In this document: positions 17,250 to 26,094 of the stretch, one piece after another | Layout of the letters: each line of letters begins with the position of its first letter | How positions within the stretch are numbered: the stretch's first letter is position 1 | Assembly: GCA_900110395.1 (NCBI GenBank) | Contig: FODP01000001.1 | Location: 558,001 to 622,000 of the forward strand | Direction of reading: 5' to 3' | Origin: Rhodospirillales bacterium URHD0017 | GTDB lineage: Bacteria; Pseudomonadota; Alphaproteobacteria; Reyranellales; Reyranellaceae | DNA: 64,000 nt | The notes under the pieces: model-generated | Databases searched by the model: none | Seen by the model: only the letters and a program-made list of their open reading frames with translations | Told to the model about the DNA's origin: nothing | Translations under genes and position numbers: made by a program

Positions 17250-19355
17250 ATGCGTAGAGAGCAGGACAGGACGGGCAGGAGCTGGCTGAGCTTGCTTGGC
17301 GTGTCCAGCTTTGCGCTGCTCACTGGCTGCGGCTGGTTCGGCGGCGGCGGCCCGCCGGCCGGCAGCGCCAAGCTGCGTCCCGGCGCCGACCGTCAGGTTC
17401 AGGCGAGCGGCGCGTTGCCGTCGGCCAATCCGAACCAGCAGTACGAGCAGGGCCTGTCCGCTGCCGACGAAACGCGCGGACAGCTGCCGCAGATCGGCTC
17501 CATCGTCAAAGGAACCGGCGGACAGAAGGCGCAACGCGAAAAGGCGGACAAGGAATCGGCCGAGCGCGACGCCAAGGCGCGCGAGGCGCGTATCGAGCGC
17601 GACGCCGCCGAGAAGGAAGCGCGGGCCAAAGAGAAGGAGGCCGCCAAGCCCGAGCGCACCGGTCCTGCCACTGGCATGCCCGGCAAGCCGGCTGCCGCCG
17701 AGCCCGGCAACCCGGATGGCGCGACGAAGGTGACTCCGGCGCCGCCAGCTGGACCTCAGTCCGACTCGGCATCGCCGCAGACTGCCAAGCCGTTCGCTGC
17801 GACGCCCGCCGTCGCCACAGCCGATTCCGTGCCCCAGGTTACGCGCGCCGCGATGACAAGCGCGCCACCCGCGGCGCCGCCTCCGCCGCCAGCACCTGAA
17901 CCGCCGCCGGTCGCCGCAGCACCAGCGCCACAACTGGCACCGGCGCCACCGCCGCCTCCGCCCGTCGCTGCTGCGCCGACGCGTTCTGCTGATCCGAGCA
18001 AGGCGTTCGTGCCGCCGCCAGGCTGGACGCCGCCTGGGCAGTCCGAGCCCGTCGTCACGACCGCGGCTGCGACACCACCGCAGCCGGCGCCGGTGGCTAC
18101 ACCTGCACCTCCGCCTCCGCCTGCACCAATCGCTGCTCCAGCGCCGCCGCCGCCTCCACCGGCTCCGGCCGTCGTCGCCGCTCCGGCGCGACCTGCCGAT
18201 CCGAACAAGGCCTTCGTGCCGCCGCCGGGCTGGACGCCGCCGGGGCAGGCTGAACCCATTGTCGCGACAGCTGCTGTTGCGCCACCGCCTGCACCTGTCG
18301 CTGCTGCGCCACCGCCTGCACCTGTCGCTGCTGCAGCACCGCCAGCACCTGCGCCGATCGCCGCTCCCGCACCGTCGCCTGCGCCAGCTCCGGCCACGCC
18401 GGCGCGGCGGGCCGATCCCAACAGAGCCTTTGTGCCGCCGCCGGGCTGGACGCCACCAGGGCAGGCCGAAGCGCCCGTCACGACGGCGGCCGCGGCACCG
18501 CCGCCGCCCGCGCCCACGCCTGCACCGGTCGCGGCGACGGCGCCACCTGCGCCGCCAGCACCACCGCCCGCTCCGCCGGTGACGACGATGGTGTCGCCGC
18601 CACCGCCGCCTGCCGCGCCGACTCGGGCCGCCGATCCCAACAAGGCCTTCGTGCCGCCGCCCGATTGGACGCCGCCCGGCACGGCAATGGCTGCCGCTGC
18701 ACTTGCGCCAACGCCGCCTCCGCCTGCTCCGCCGCCGGCACCGGCCGTGGCGGCAGTGGCCCCAGCGCTGCCGCCCGCAGCGACGCCGGCGCGTACGGCC
18801 GATCCCAACAAGGCCTTCGTGCCACCGCCGGGCTGGACTCCGCCTGGAGCGGCGGTCCCGCCGCCGGCGCCCGCGCCCTCTGCTCCGCCGGCAGGCACGT
18901 CGGCCGATCTCGCTGCCGCCCAGATGGCGGCGATGGCCGCGCCGCAGGCACCTGTCGTGCAGCAACCCGTCGCGCCGCCGCCGGCGACATATTCACGGGG
19001 CAACCAGCAGGTCGCCGTGATCCAGTTCGGCACGGGCTCTGCCGGCCTCACCGGCAACGACTTCGCCATCCTGCAGAGAGTGGCGGAGATGCAGAGGAAC
19101 AACCGCGCTACGGTACGCATCGTCGCCCACGCGCAGCAGGACGGCTCCGGCTCGTCGGCCGATCAGGTCGCGCGCGCCAACTATGAGATCTCGCGCCAGC
19201 GCGCGCTCGCCGTCGCCAACCAGCTGGTGCGGCTGGGCGTGCCGGCCAACCGCATCGTCGCCGAAGCGGCGTCGGATGCCGAGCCTGCCTTCGAAACCAC
19301 CTCCGCCCGCGGCATCGCCGCCAACCGTCGCGCCGAAATCTTCGTCGATTTCTAG
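17250..19355 (+). CDS. Proline/alanine-rich OmpA-family lipoprotein with five spaced repeats
   Basis: 701 residues. The N-terminus is a lipoprotein signal (SLLGVSSFALLTGCGWFGG, lipobox cysteine near residue 27). A charged segment rich in Lys/Glu/Arg (about 95-135) could be helical. Residues ~190-575 are extremely rich in Pro and Ala and hold five copies of DPNKAFVPPPGWTPPG at about residues 248, 317, 389, 462 and 518, spaced 56-73 residues apart. The C-terminal ~115 residues are an OmpA-like peptidoglycan-binding domain (VAVIQFGTGSAGLTGNDF, ending RGIAANRRAEIFVDF). It probably anchors in the outer membrane, spans the periplasm and grips peptidoglycan. Confidence 0.85.
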   Translation: MRREQDRTGRSWLSLLGVSSFALLTGCGWFGGGGPPAGSAKLRPGADRQVQASGALPSANPNQQYEQGLSAADETRGQLPQIGSIVKGTGGQKAQREKADKESAERDAKAREARIERDAAEKEARAKEKEAAKPERTGPATGMPGKPAAAEPGNPDGATKVTPAPPAGPQSDSASPQTAKPFAATPAVATADSVPQVTRAAMTSAPPAAPPPPPAPEPPPVAAAPAPQLAPAPPPPPPVAAAPTRSADPSKAFVPPPGWTPPGQSEPVVTTAAATPPQPAPVATPAPPPPPAPIAAPAPPPPPPAPAVVAAPARPADPNKAFVPPPGWTPPGQAEPIVATAAVAPPPAPVAAAPPPAPVAAAAPPAPAPIAAPAPSPAPAPATPARRADPNRAFVPPPGWTPPGQAEAPVTTAAAAPPPPAPTPAPVAATAPPAPPAPPPAPPVTTMVSPPPPPAAPTRAADPNKAFVPPPDWTPPGTAMAAAALAPTPPPPAPPPAPAVAAVAPALPPAATPARTADPNKAFVPPPGWTPPGAAVPPPAPAPSAPPAGTSADLAAAQMAAMAAPQAPVVQQPVAPPPATYSRGNQQVAVIQFGTGSAGLTGNDFAILQRVAEMQRNNRATVRIVAHAQQDGSGSSADQVARANYEISRQRALAVANQLVRLGVPANRIVAEAASDAEPAFETTSARGIAANRRAEIFVDF

Positions 19356-19373
19356 CGACCAAGGAAAAGCCAA

Positions 19374-20630
19374 ATGGACGATTCGGAATTCCATCGGCTG
19401 AAGCGCCTGCCGCCCTACGTGTTCGCGGAAGTGAACGCCATGAAGGCGCGCGCCCGCGGCGCCGGCCAGGACGTGATCGACCTCGGCATGGGCAATCCCG
19501 ACCTGCCAACCGCACCGCACATCGTCGCCAAGCTCGCCGAGGCCGCCGGCAACCCGCGCGCCCACGGCTACTCCGCCTCGCGCGGCATCCCCGGCCTGCG
19601 CAAGGCGCAGGCGGCGTACTACGCGCGCCGCTTCGGCGTGGAGCTCGATCCCGAGAGCGAGATCATCGTCACGCTTGGTTCGAAGGAGGGCCTCGCCAAT
19701 CTCGCGCAGGCGATCACTTCGCCGGGCGACATCGTGCTGGTGCCCAACCCCAGCTATCCGATCCATCCCTACGGCTTCATCATCGCCGGCGGCTCGGTGC
19801 GTCACATCCCGGTACCGGGCAGCACGTCGCTGGAAGAGTTCCTGCCGGCCCTCGAGCGCGCGGTGCGCCACACGGTGCCGAAGCCAATCGCGTTGGTGCT
19901 GAACTATCCATCGAACCCGACGGCGCAGGTCGTCGACCTCGACTTCTATGCCGCGATCGTCGACTTCTGCAAACGCCAGGGCATCTGGATCCTGAGCGAT
20001 CTCGCCTATGCCGAAATCTATTTCGACGGTGTGCCGCCGCCGTCGGTGCTGCAGGTGCCGGGCGCGCGCGACATCGCTGTCGAGTTCACCTCGATGAGCA
20101 AGACCTACTCGATGGCGGGCTGGCGCATCGGCTTCGCCGCCGGCAACAAGACGCTGATCCATTCGCTGACGCGCATAAAATCGTACCTCGACTACGGTGC
20201 CTTCACGCCGATCCAGGTGGCGGCGACGGCGGCACTGAACGGCCCGCAGGACTGCATCGTCGAGGCGCGCAATACCTACAAGGAGCGCCGCGACGTGTTG
20301 ATCGAAGGACTGAGCGCCGCCGGCTGGAACCTGCCAGCACCGTCGGCCAGCATGTTCGCCTGGGCGCCGATCCCCAAGGAATTCGCCGAGCTGGGCTCTC
20401 TCGCTTTCTCCAAGCTGCTGCTGACTCAGGCCAATGTCGCGGTGTCACCCGGCATCGGCTTCGGCGAGCATGGCGACGCCCATGTCCGCATCGCCCTGGT
20501 CGAGAACAAGCACCGGATCCGCCAGGCCATCCGCAACATCCGCCAGGTAATGGCCGACCCGGGTCGCGCCATCGATCTCTATCTGCGCGGCGTCGGTGAC
20601 AACATCACGCCATTGAAGGCTCGCGCCTGA
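19374..20630 (+). CDS. Class I/II PLP aminotransferase (AlaC/LL-DAP aminotransferase-like)
   Basis: 418 residues. The pattern is that of fold-type I aminotransferases: VIDLGMGNPDLPTAPHIV, YSASRGIPGLRKAQAAYYARR, LGSKEGLANLAQAI, LNYPSNPTAQVVDLDFY and WILSDLAYAEIYFDG. The PLP lysine is in TSMSKTYSMAGWRIGFAAGN. Relatives are annotated as glutamate-pyruvate aminotransferase AlaC or LL-diaminopimelate aminotransferase. Its place 26 bases upstream of hom is conserved in alphaproteobacteria and supports a role in aspartate-family or alanine metabolism. Confidence 0.92.
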   Translation: MDDSEFHRLKRLPPYVFAEVNAMKARARGAGQDVIDLGMGNPDLPTAPHIVAKLAEAAGNPRAHGYSASRGIPGLRKAQAAYYARRFGVELDPESEIIVTLGSKEGLANLAQAITSPGDIVLVPNPSYPIHPYGFIIAGGSVRHIPVPGSTSLEEFLPALERAVRHTVPKPIALVLNYPSNPTAQVVDLDFYAAIVDFCKRQGIWILSDLAYAEIYFDGVPPPSVLQVPGARDIAVEFTSMSKTYSMAGWRIGFAAGNKTLIHSLTRIKSYLDYGAFTPIQVAATAALNGPQDCIVEARNTYKERRDVLIEGLSAAGWNLPAPSASMFAWAPIPKEFAELGSLAFSKLLLTQANVAVSPGIGFGEHGDAHVRIALVENKHRIRQAIRNIRQVMADPGRAIDLYLRGVGDNITPLKARA

Positions 20631-20656
20631 GCGAAACCTGGCGTATCAGGCGGCCC

Positions 20657-21949
20657 ATGAAAGCTCCTCTCAGAATCGGCATCGCCGGCCTCGGCACCGT
20701 TGGCGCGGGCGTCGTCAAACTCCTGGCCGAGCACGGCCGGCTGCTGTCGCTGCGTGGCGGGCGGCCGCTCAAGGTGGTCGCCGTCAGCGCGCGGCGCAAA
20801 GCCCGCAAGCGTGACATCGATATCTCGCGCGTTCGTTGGGAGAGCGATCCCATGGCGCTCGCCACCGCGCCCGACATCGACGTCGTCGTCGAGCTCATCG
20901 GGGGCTCGGGCGGTGTGGCGCGCCGTCTCGTCCAGACAGCGCTGCGTTCGGGCAAGCACGTCGTCACCGCCAACAAGGCGCTGCTCGCCATGCACGGCAC
21001 CGAGCTTGCGACGCTCGCCGAGAAGAGGGGCCGTATCCTGTCGTTCGAGGCCGCGGTTGCAGGCGGTATCCCGATCATCAAAGCCCTGCGTGAAGGCCTG
21101 GTCGGCAACCGCGTGCGGCGCCTGTACGGCATCCTCAACGGCACTTGCAACTACATCCTGACGACGATGCGCGAGACCGGCCGCGACTTCGGCGCCGTGC
21201 TCGCCGAGGCGCAGGCGGCGGGCTATGCCGAGGCCGATCCCAGCTTCGACGTCGACGGCATCGACGCTGCGCACAAGCTCAGCGTCCTGACCGGTGCTGC
21301 GTTCGGCGCCAAGGTCAACTTCGCCGGCGTGCACATCGAAGGCATCCGCCACGTCAGTGCCATGGACATCCAGTTCGCCGAGGAGCTGGGCTTCCGCATC
21401 AAGCTTTTAGGCCTGGCGCGCGAGACGCGTTACGGCATCGAGCAGCGCGTGCATCCCTGCATGGTGCCGCTGGCCGCGCCGATCGCGCACATCGAGGGCG
21501 TGTTCAACGCCGTCGTGGTCGAGGGCGACTACGTCGGCACGACCATGTTCCAGGGCCGCGGCGCGGGGCAGGGGCCGACCGCCTCGGCGGTCGTCGCCGA
21601 CCTTGTCGACGTGGCGCGCGGCCGCCAAATGCCGGCTTTCGTCGTCCCGGCGGAGCGGCTCGCCGACAAGAAGGTCTCGCCGATGGATAGGCATCAGGGC
21701 GCCTATTACATTCGCCTGATGGTCCAGGACCGGCCGGGCGTGATTTCGGCGGTTTCGGGCGCGCTCGCCAAGGAGCGCATCTCGCTCGAATCGATGCTGC
21801 AGCGCGGCCGCTCGCAATCCGGCGAAGTGCCGGTCGTGTTGACGACTCACGAGACGGAAGAGGCGGCGATGCGGCGTGCCCTGGCACGCATCGCCAAGCT
21901 GGGCGCGGTGGCCGAGGAGCCCTGCGTCATCAGGATCGAATCATTCTAG
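20657..21949 (+). CDS. hom: Homoserine dehydrogenase
   Basis: NAD(P)-dependent reduction of aspartate semialdehyde to homoserine, the branch point to threonine and methionine. At 430 residues it is the normal length for monofunctional enzymes. The nucleotide-binding GIAGLGTVGAGVVKLL opens the protein. HVVTANKALLAMHG, FEAAVAGGIPIIKALREGL and LYGILNGTCNYILTTM are family signatures. The C-terminal ~75 residues form an ACT domain (IRLMVQDRPGVISAVSGAL) for allosteric control, usually by threonine. It is followed after 37 bases by glpX. Confidence 0.97.
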   Translation: MKAPLRIGIAGLGTVGAGVVKLLAEHGRLLSLRGGRPLKVVAVSARRKARKRDIDISRVRWESDPMALATAPDIDVVVELIGGSGGVARRLVQTALRSGKHVVTANKALLAMHGTELATLAEKRGRILSFEAAVAGGIPIIKALREGLVGNRVRRLYGILNGTCNYILTTMRETGRDFGAVLAEAQAAGYAEADPSFDVDGIDAAHKLSVLTGAAFGAKVNFAGVHIEGIRHVSAMDIQFAEELGFRIKLLGLARETRYGIEQRVHPCMVPLAAPIAHIEGVFNAVVVEGDYVGTTMFQGRGAGQGPTASAVVADLVDVARGRQMPAFVVPAERLADKKVSPMDRHQGAYYIRLMVQDRPGVISAVSGALAKERISLESMLQRGRSQSGEVPVVLTTHETEEAAMRRALARIAKLGAVAEEPCVIRIESF

Positions 21950-21986
21950 ATAGTTGGACGGCACTGAGATGCCGATGGAGGAAACG

Positions 21987-22979
21987 ATGGCCGACGACGT
22001 TAAACTGGACCGCAATCTTGCGTTGGAAGTGGTGCGCGTCACCGAAGCCGCGGCCCTCGCGGCTTCCAAGCTGATGGGCCGCGGCGACGAGAAGAAGGCC
22101 GACCAGGCCGCGGTCGACGCCATGCGCACCTCGCTGAACTCGCTCGCCATCGACGGTACCGTCGTCATCGGCGAAGGCGAGCGCGACGAGGCGCCCATGC
22201 TCTACATCGGCGAGAAGGTCGGGCTCGCCCAAGCCGGCGCGCCCAAGATCGACATCGCGCTCGATCCGCTCGAGGGCACGACCATCACCGCCAAGGGCCT
22301 GCCCAATGCGCTGGCGGTCATCGCCATGGCCGAGCATGGCGGCTTCCTCAATGCGCCCGACGTCTACATGGACAAGATCGCCGTCGGCGGTGGCCTGCCC
22401 GAGGGCATTGTCGATCTCGACAAGACGCCGTCCCAGAACCTCAGCGACCTCGCCAAGGCCAAGAAGATCGACGTCGCCGACCTCGTCGTCTGCATCCTCG
22501 ACCGGCCGCGCCATGCCGAGCTGATCGCCAAGGTGCGCGACGCGGGCGCGCGCATCATGCTGATCGGCGACGGCGACGTGTCGGGCGTAATCGCCACCTC
22601 GACCGGCGATTCGGGCATCGACATCTACATGGGCTCGGGCGGTGCACCGGAAGGCGTGCTGGCGGCAGCGGCGCTGCGCGCCATCGGCGGCCAGATTCAG
22701 GGGCGGCTGCTGTTCCGCAACGACGACGAGAAGGCGCGGGCCCGCAAGTGGGGCATCACCGACCTCAACCGCAAATACTCGATGCTCGACATGGCCAAGG
22801 GCGACGTCATGTTCGCCGCCACCGGCGTCACCTCGGGCTCGATGCTGAAGGGCGTGCGCCGCTTCGGGAACGGGGCGGAGACGCATTCCATCGTCATGCG
22901 GTCGAAGACCGGCACGGTGCGCTGGGTCTCGGCCCATCACAATTTCACGATCAAGACTGGCCTGCCGAGCTGGGCTTGA
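21987..22979 (+). CDS. glpX: Class II fructose-1,6-bisphosphatase
   Basis: Gluconeogenic hydrolysis of fructose-1,6-bisphosphate. The ATG at 21987 is chosen because GGAGGAA lies 6 bases upstream, although in-frame ATGs occur earlier at 21954 and 21969. This gives 330 residues, close to E. coli GlpX. Family motifs are VDAMRTSLNSLAIDGTVVIG, GEGERDEAPMLYIGEKVG and the metal-binding IDIALDPLEGTT. GSGGAPEGVLAAAALRAIGG is another conserved stretch. Co-orientation with hom is a common alphaproteobacterial arrangement; recJ, which usually follows, is 3.7 kb further on. Confidence 0.96.
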   Translation: MADDVKLDRNLALEVVRVTEAAALAASKLMGRGDEKKADQAAVDAMRTSLNSLAIDGTVVIGEGERDEAPMLYIGEKVGLAQAGAPKIDIALDPLEGTTITAKGLPNALAVIAMAEHGGFLNAPDVYMDKIAVGGGLPEGIVDLDKTPSQNLSDLAKAKKIDVADLVVCILDRPRHAELIAKVRDAGARIMLIGDGDVSGVIATSTGDSGIDIYMGSGGAPEGVLAAAALRAIGGQIQGRLLFRNDDEKARARKWGITDLNRKYSMLDMAKGDVMFAATGVTSGSMLKGVRRFGNGAETHSIVMRSKTGTVRWVSAHHNFTIKTGLPSWA

Positions 22980-22992
22980 TCATCATGTCGGG

Positions 22993-23514
22993 ATGCGGGC
23001 TCGGTTCATAGCCTGTGTCCTGACATTCCTGACCGCGGCGCCTTTTGCCGCGGCCGAGGACGGCTGCGCCCGCTTCGACTGGCGCGTCGACCGCGAGCTC
23101 GAGCTCTTCAACGAAGGCTTCTTCGCCGACGTCGAAAGCCAGTCGGCGCTGCCCAAGGACGGCGCCTTCTCCATGCTGTTGCAGCCGATCGCGCAGGTGA
23201 TCTACACCGTGCCGCCCGAGCGCGGCCGCGACGACGGTTATGGCGGCATCGTCACGCTCGAATGGATCGCCGCCGGCCGCTACCAGATCACGCTGTCGGG
23301 CGATGCCTGGATCGACGCCGTACAGAACGACAAGCGGCTGCCGATGCTGGTCTCGACGAGCCGCGACGACTGCCCCGGCATCCGCATGAGCGTGCAGTTC
23401 GACATCCAGAGCGTGCCGCTCACGCTTCAGTTCGGCGGCGCCATGGTGCGGCGACTCAACATCTCGATCCTGCGTGTGCGCGAGAAGTATGGCATCGACA
23501 GCTGGCGGCCGTAG
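22993..23514 (+). CDS. Small secreted protein of unknown function
   Basis: 173 residues with a signal peptide (MRARFIACVLTFLTAAPFAAA-EDG). The mature protein starts EDGCARFDWRVDRELELF and has a second cysteine in DDCPGIRMSVQFD, so one disulfide is possible. The pattern (IVTLEWIAAGRYQITLSGDAWIDAVQ) suggests a beta-rich periplasmic domain. It begins 13 bases after glpX and is probably cotranscribed. I do not recognise the family. Confidence 0.78.
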   Translation: MRARFIACVLTFLTAAPFAAAEDGCARFDWRVDRELELFNEGFFADVESQSALPKDGAFSMLLQPIAQVIYTVPPERGRDDGYGGIVTLEWIAAGRYQITLSGDAWIDAVQNDKRLPMLVSTSRDDCPGIRMSVQFDIQSVPLTLQFGGAMVRRLNISILRVREKYGIDSWRP

Positions 23515-23871
23515 CCGGTCAGTTGTAGCGAGCAGTACTTGATAAACACAAGAACTTCAGTTATATTCACGTTCTCGCCTCAAGGCCGTGTCGCTCTATG
23601 CATCGTTCATCCGACTTCCATCAGGTCCGGCAGGTCCCGGCGCCGGCGCTTTTCCGCGCTTCCGAAGTGCCGGCAGCTCAACGAATAGTGTGTCGCCTTC
23701 CGGGACAGCGCTACGACGTCCGTCGGAAATGCCGGGAATGCCGGAAATTGCCCGCGATGATGGCCTTGCAAGCATCTGGTCGTCAGACCCGGAGATGACG
23801 TCGGAGGGGGTAGCGGAAACTGCGGAAACTGCGGAAACTCCCCTCGGCGGATCGCGTCGTCGAGCTGGTCG
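23515..23871. other. Intergenic stretch with a 3 x 9-base tandem repeat
   Basis: 357 bases between the convergent secreted-protein gene and the AlkB-like gene. The first ~60 bases are relatively AT-rich (TTGATAAACACAAGAAC, AGTTATATTCACG). A perfect tandem of GCGGAAACT occurs three times at 23813-23839. A plus-strand frame of about 105 codons crosses the area, but its composition and overlap with the AlkB-like gene argue against a gene. No terminator hairpin is obvious. Confidence 0.5.
23813..23839. repeat. Tandem repeat, three units of GCGGAAACT
   Basis: Three perfect direct copies of the 9-base unit GCGGAAACT at 23813, 23822 and 23831, followed by CCCCTCGGCGG. It lies just beyond the 3' end of the AlkB-like gene. 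The function is unknown; slippage would make its length variable. Confidence 0.85.
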
Positions 23872-24462
23872 TCAGCCGCGGAGATTACGGAACGTCACCG
23901 AGTAGCGCAGCGTACAGAGCGGCGGGATGCTGTGCTCCCATTCGCTGCGTGCGGCGCCGCGCAGCACGTAGGCCGACCTCGGCATCACCTCGAGCGAGCG
24001 TCGATCCCAGCCATCGCGCAGTCGCCGGCGGAAGCGCAGCAGGCAGGGCGCCAGGAAGGAGATCGCGACCACGTCCTGGAACTCCGGCTTGTCACGGTGC
24101 CAGCCGATCGGTGCACCCGCCGCATATTCGGTGACCAGGACCTGCTGCAGGCCTTCCGCGGCGAGCCCGGTGACCTCCGCCGCGCGCTCGCGTAACGGCA
24201 GAAGGAACTCGGGCAGCTCTGCCGACGGGCGGATCTGCCGTCCCGCATAGTCGTAGCGCCAACCGAATGACACGACCCGTCGCCGCCCCTGGAAGCCATG
24301 GAATTCGAAAGGCGCGAAGGGCAGCAGGGCGAAGTGCCTGGTGAAGTGCTGCTCTTCGTCGCTTGAGATCACCCCGTCGCGATAGACGAAGCCCTCAGGC
24401 ATCGCCTGCTCGTCGGCAAACAGCTCGGCTTGTCGTCGTGCGTTGGCCACGACGGTCAACAA
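23872..24462 (-). CDS. AlkB-like 2-oxoglutarate/Fe(II)-dependent dioxygenase
   Basis: 196 residues with the jelly-roll dioxygenase pattern. The iron-binding HxD is in APIGWHRDKPEFQDVV, the distal histidine in ARSEWEHSIPPL, and the 2-oxoglutarate arginines in LCTLRYSVTFRNLR. The N-terminal half has the nucleotide-lid-like GRRRVVSFGWRYDYAGRQI. AlkB relatives remove alkyl groups from DNA or RNA bases, or hydroxylate other substrates. It lacks a C-terminal extension, so it is closer to the short bacterial and ALKBH-like types than to E. coli AlkB. It is convergent with the glpX operon and directly downstream of the deacetylase gene. Confidence 0.87.
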   Translation of the reverse strand: MLTVVANARRQAELFADEQAMPEGFVYRDGVISSDEEQHFTRHFALLPFAPFEFHGFQGRRRVVSFGWRYDYAGRQIRPSAELPEFLLPLRERAAEVTGLAAEGLQQVLVTEYAAGAPIGWHRDKPEFQDVVAISFLAPCLLRFRRRLRDGWDRRSLEVMPRSAYVLRGAARSEWEHSIPPLCTLRYSVTFRNLRG

Positions 24463-24472
24463 GCGGATGCGC

Positions 24473-25426
24473 TCAGGGTTGCTTCTCGGCGGCAGCCATC
24501 ACGGAGTCGGTGTCGGTCAGCCAGACCAAAGGCTGCTCCTTCAACGCCTCGAGCACGCGGCGGAAGGCGGCGGCGCCGGCCGGCGTACCCATGACGAAGG
24601 GATGCACGCCGATGGCGACCACGGTGGCGGGCCGGGCGGGATCGCGGTCGGCCTCGCGCGTCAGCTCGCTCACGTAGTCGATCCACAGGGGCTCGAGGTC
24701 GACCGCTTCCTTCTGGCGCGACAGGTACTGGCCCATGTCGACGATCTGCGTCGGGTAGGGGATCATGACCAGCGGCCCGCCCGAGGTCATGAGCCGGCTC
24801 AGCACGTCGGAGTCCATGCCGTCGAGCGAGTACTTGATGCCCTCGGCAGCGGTCGCCGCGAAGGTATCGACGTTGGGGAACACGCTGGGGCTCGACCAGC
24901 CGCGCGCGCGCACGCCGGTGCTCTTCTCGATCCTGTCGAGCACGCGCTTGATGTAGGCCTTCTGCGCGTCCATGCCCTTGTCGAGCGGCAGCATCTCGGT
25001 CGAATTGTTGACGCCGTGGGCGACGATCGACGCCTTGGGCACCGAGGCCCGGAACTGCTTCCAGGTCTCGGGATGCTCCTCGGGGAACTGGGCGTTGAGC
25101 GCGATGCTGAGCGGCACGCCCTGCTCGTTGAACAGGCGGCCGACGCGCGGCACGCCCGATTCGATGGCGTATTGGCGGAACGCCTCGTCGACCACGTCGG
25201 GATTGCGCGCCGTCATGTCGGGGCGGAAGTTCGGCCCCTGGCCTTTGCCCCAGTACTCGACATAGAGCACGAAGCAGACGGCGACCTTCTTGCCGTCTGG
25301 CCAGGCCTTGATCGGCATCGCCTCACGCGGGGCGCCGGTGATCCAATCCCTGGTGGTCTGGCTGTGTGAAGGGGACGCCCAGGCGATCAGGCCGAGCAGG
25401 GAGAGCAGCAGAGTGGTGGCGCGCAT
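24473..25426 (-). CDS. Secreted polysaccharide deacetylase (NodB-homology) family protein
   Basis: 317 residues. A signal peptide (LLLSLLGLIAWASPSHS-QTT) is followed by a NodB-type barrel: VAVCFVLYVEYWG, SVPKASIVAHGVNNSTEMLP (the SxxxHG region), GWSSPSVFPNVDTF and VVAIGVHPFVMGTPAG. Compared with classic chitin deacetylases the first Asp-Asp motif is not obvious, and it resembles the PuuE/allantoinase-like branch. The substrate is therefore open: N-acetylated glycan or a small amide. The gene starts just after a zinc-ribbon gene on the same strand and is followed by the AlkB-like gene. Confidence 0.82.
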   Translation of the reverse strand: MRATTLLLSLLGLIAWASPSHSQTTRDWITGAPREAMPIKAWPDGKKVAVCFVLYVEYWGKGQGPNFRPDMTARNPDVVDEAFRQYAIESGVPRVGRLFNEQGVPLSIALNAQFPEEHPETWKQFRASVPKASIVAHGVNNSTEMLPLDKGMDAQKAYIKRVLDRIEKSTGVRARGWSSPSVFPNVDTFAATAAEGIKYSLDGMDSDVLSRLMTSGGPLVMIPYPTQIVDMGQYLSRQKEAVDLEPLWIDYVSELTREADRDPARPATVVAIGVHPFVMGTPAGAAAFRRVLEALKEQPLVWLTDTDSVMAAAEKQP

Positions 25427-25445
25427 GGCACCACCTCATAGCATG

Positions 25446-25694
25446 TTATCGCAGCTTGCGCGCAAGCTCTGCCTGGCGGCCGGTCCAGCGGCGCTGCTTG
25501 CCGATGCTGGGCAGGCCCACCGACCCGCATTGTTCGCAGCGGAAGCGGGCGCCGGCGATGCGCCGGTTGCGCAGCCGGGGCTCATTGCCGTCGATCGTCC
25601 GGCTGTGCCCGCAGTTGGCGCAGGTGACCTCGATGGCGAGCTCGTCGCGGGCGAGCTCGCCGAAGGTCGTGCGGGAGGTGGCCAAGGCCGCCAT
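25446..25694 (-). CDS. Small zinc-ribbon protein
   Basis: 82 residues. Two CxxC pairs (EVTCANCGHSRTID and FRCEQCGSVGLPS), 27 residues apart from first to third cysteine, form a treble-clef/zinc-ribbon knuckle. The C-terminus is basic (GKQRRWTGRQAELARKLR). Such proteins may bind nucleic acid or act as metal-bound adaptors; no specific role can be assigned. It lies 19 bases upstream of the deacetylase gene on the same strand. Confidence 0.72.
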   Translation of the reverse strand: MAALATSRTTFGELARDELAIEVTCANCGHSRTIDGNEPRLRNRRIAGARFRCEQCGSVGLPSIGKQRRWTGRQAELARKLR

Positions 25695-25733
25695 TTGCAG
25701 TCCAGGTAGGATCGGGTTGTCGCTGATGCGCCA

Positions 25734-26009
25734 CTAGCGGCTGTCAGGCTTCGTTCGATTGGTCAGCAGGCGGCTGACATCCTCGGCAGCGGTATCGCTG
25801 TTCCATTTGGTCGGCCGTTCCAGGCCGGCATAGCGCTGCAGGCCAAGCTCGGTGAGGCGAAAGGCGCCGTCGGCTTCCTCAATGAGGGAAAGCTGCTCCA
25901 GCCGCTGGACATGCTGTGACGGCAGCTGGTCGCGCACGCCAAAGCCCAGCGCCACGCGGCGAAGCGTGATCTCTTCGTGGGGGCTGAGCGGTGCGAGGAT
26001 ACCACGCAT
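25734..26009 (-). CDS. Small hypothetical protein, winged-helix-like
   Basis: 91 residues from the ATG at 26009 (MRGILAPLSPHEEITLRRVAL), which has AGGACAGGT just before it. The frame is open further upstream but that part is Arg/Ser/Cys-rich and unlike a protein. The sequence LPSQHVQRLEQLSLIEEADG followed by FRLTELGLQRYAGL reads like the recognition helix and wing of a small winged-helix domain. It may be a DNA-binding protein; otherwise unknown. Confidence 0.6.
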   Translation of the reverse strand: MRGILAPLSPHEEITLRRVALGFGVRDQLPSQHVQRLEQLSLIEEADGAFRLTELGLQRYAGLERPTKWNSDTAAEDVSRLLTNRTKPDSR

Positions 26010-26094
26010 ACCTGTCCTGCCGCGGTCTGGGGCCGGGCACACCCGGGATCGCCCGCTCCGCACGGCATGAACGCTGCAGGCCGGCCACACGTTC

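Noticed and set aside
15352-17289. A 645-codon open frame antisense to phaC
   Set aside because: PhaC is certain on the other strand; the antisense frame has no family features and lacks a ribosome-binding site.
18001-18860. The repeated DNA in the OmpA-like gene as a CRISPR or minisatellite
   Set aside because: The repeats are in-frame, degenerate at synonymous positions and unevenly spaced, so they are protein-level repeats.
17190-19120. Long minus-strand frames opposite the OmpA-like gene, rich in Arg or Gly/Ala
   Set aside because: They are the complement of the Pro/Ala-rich repeats; low complexity alone keeps the frames open.
23588-23905. A 105-codon frame after the glpX operon
   Set aside because: It overlaps the AlkB-like gene, contains the tandem 9-base repeat and has no ribosome-binding site or protein-like pattern.
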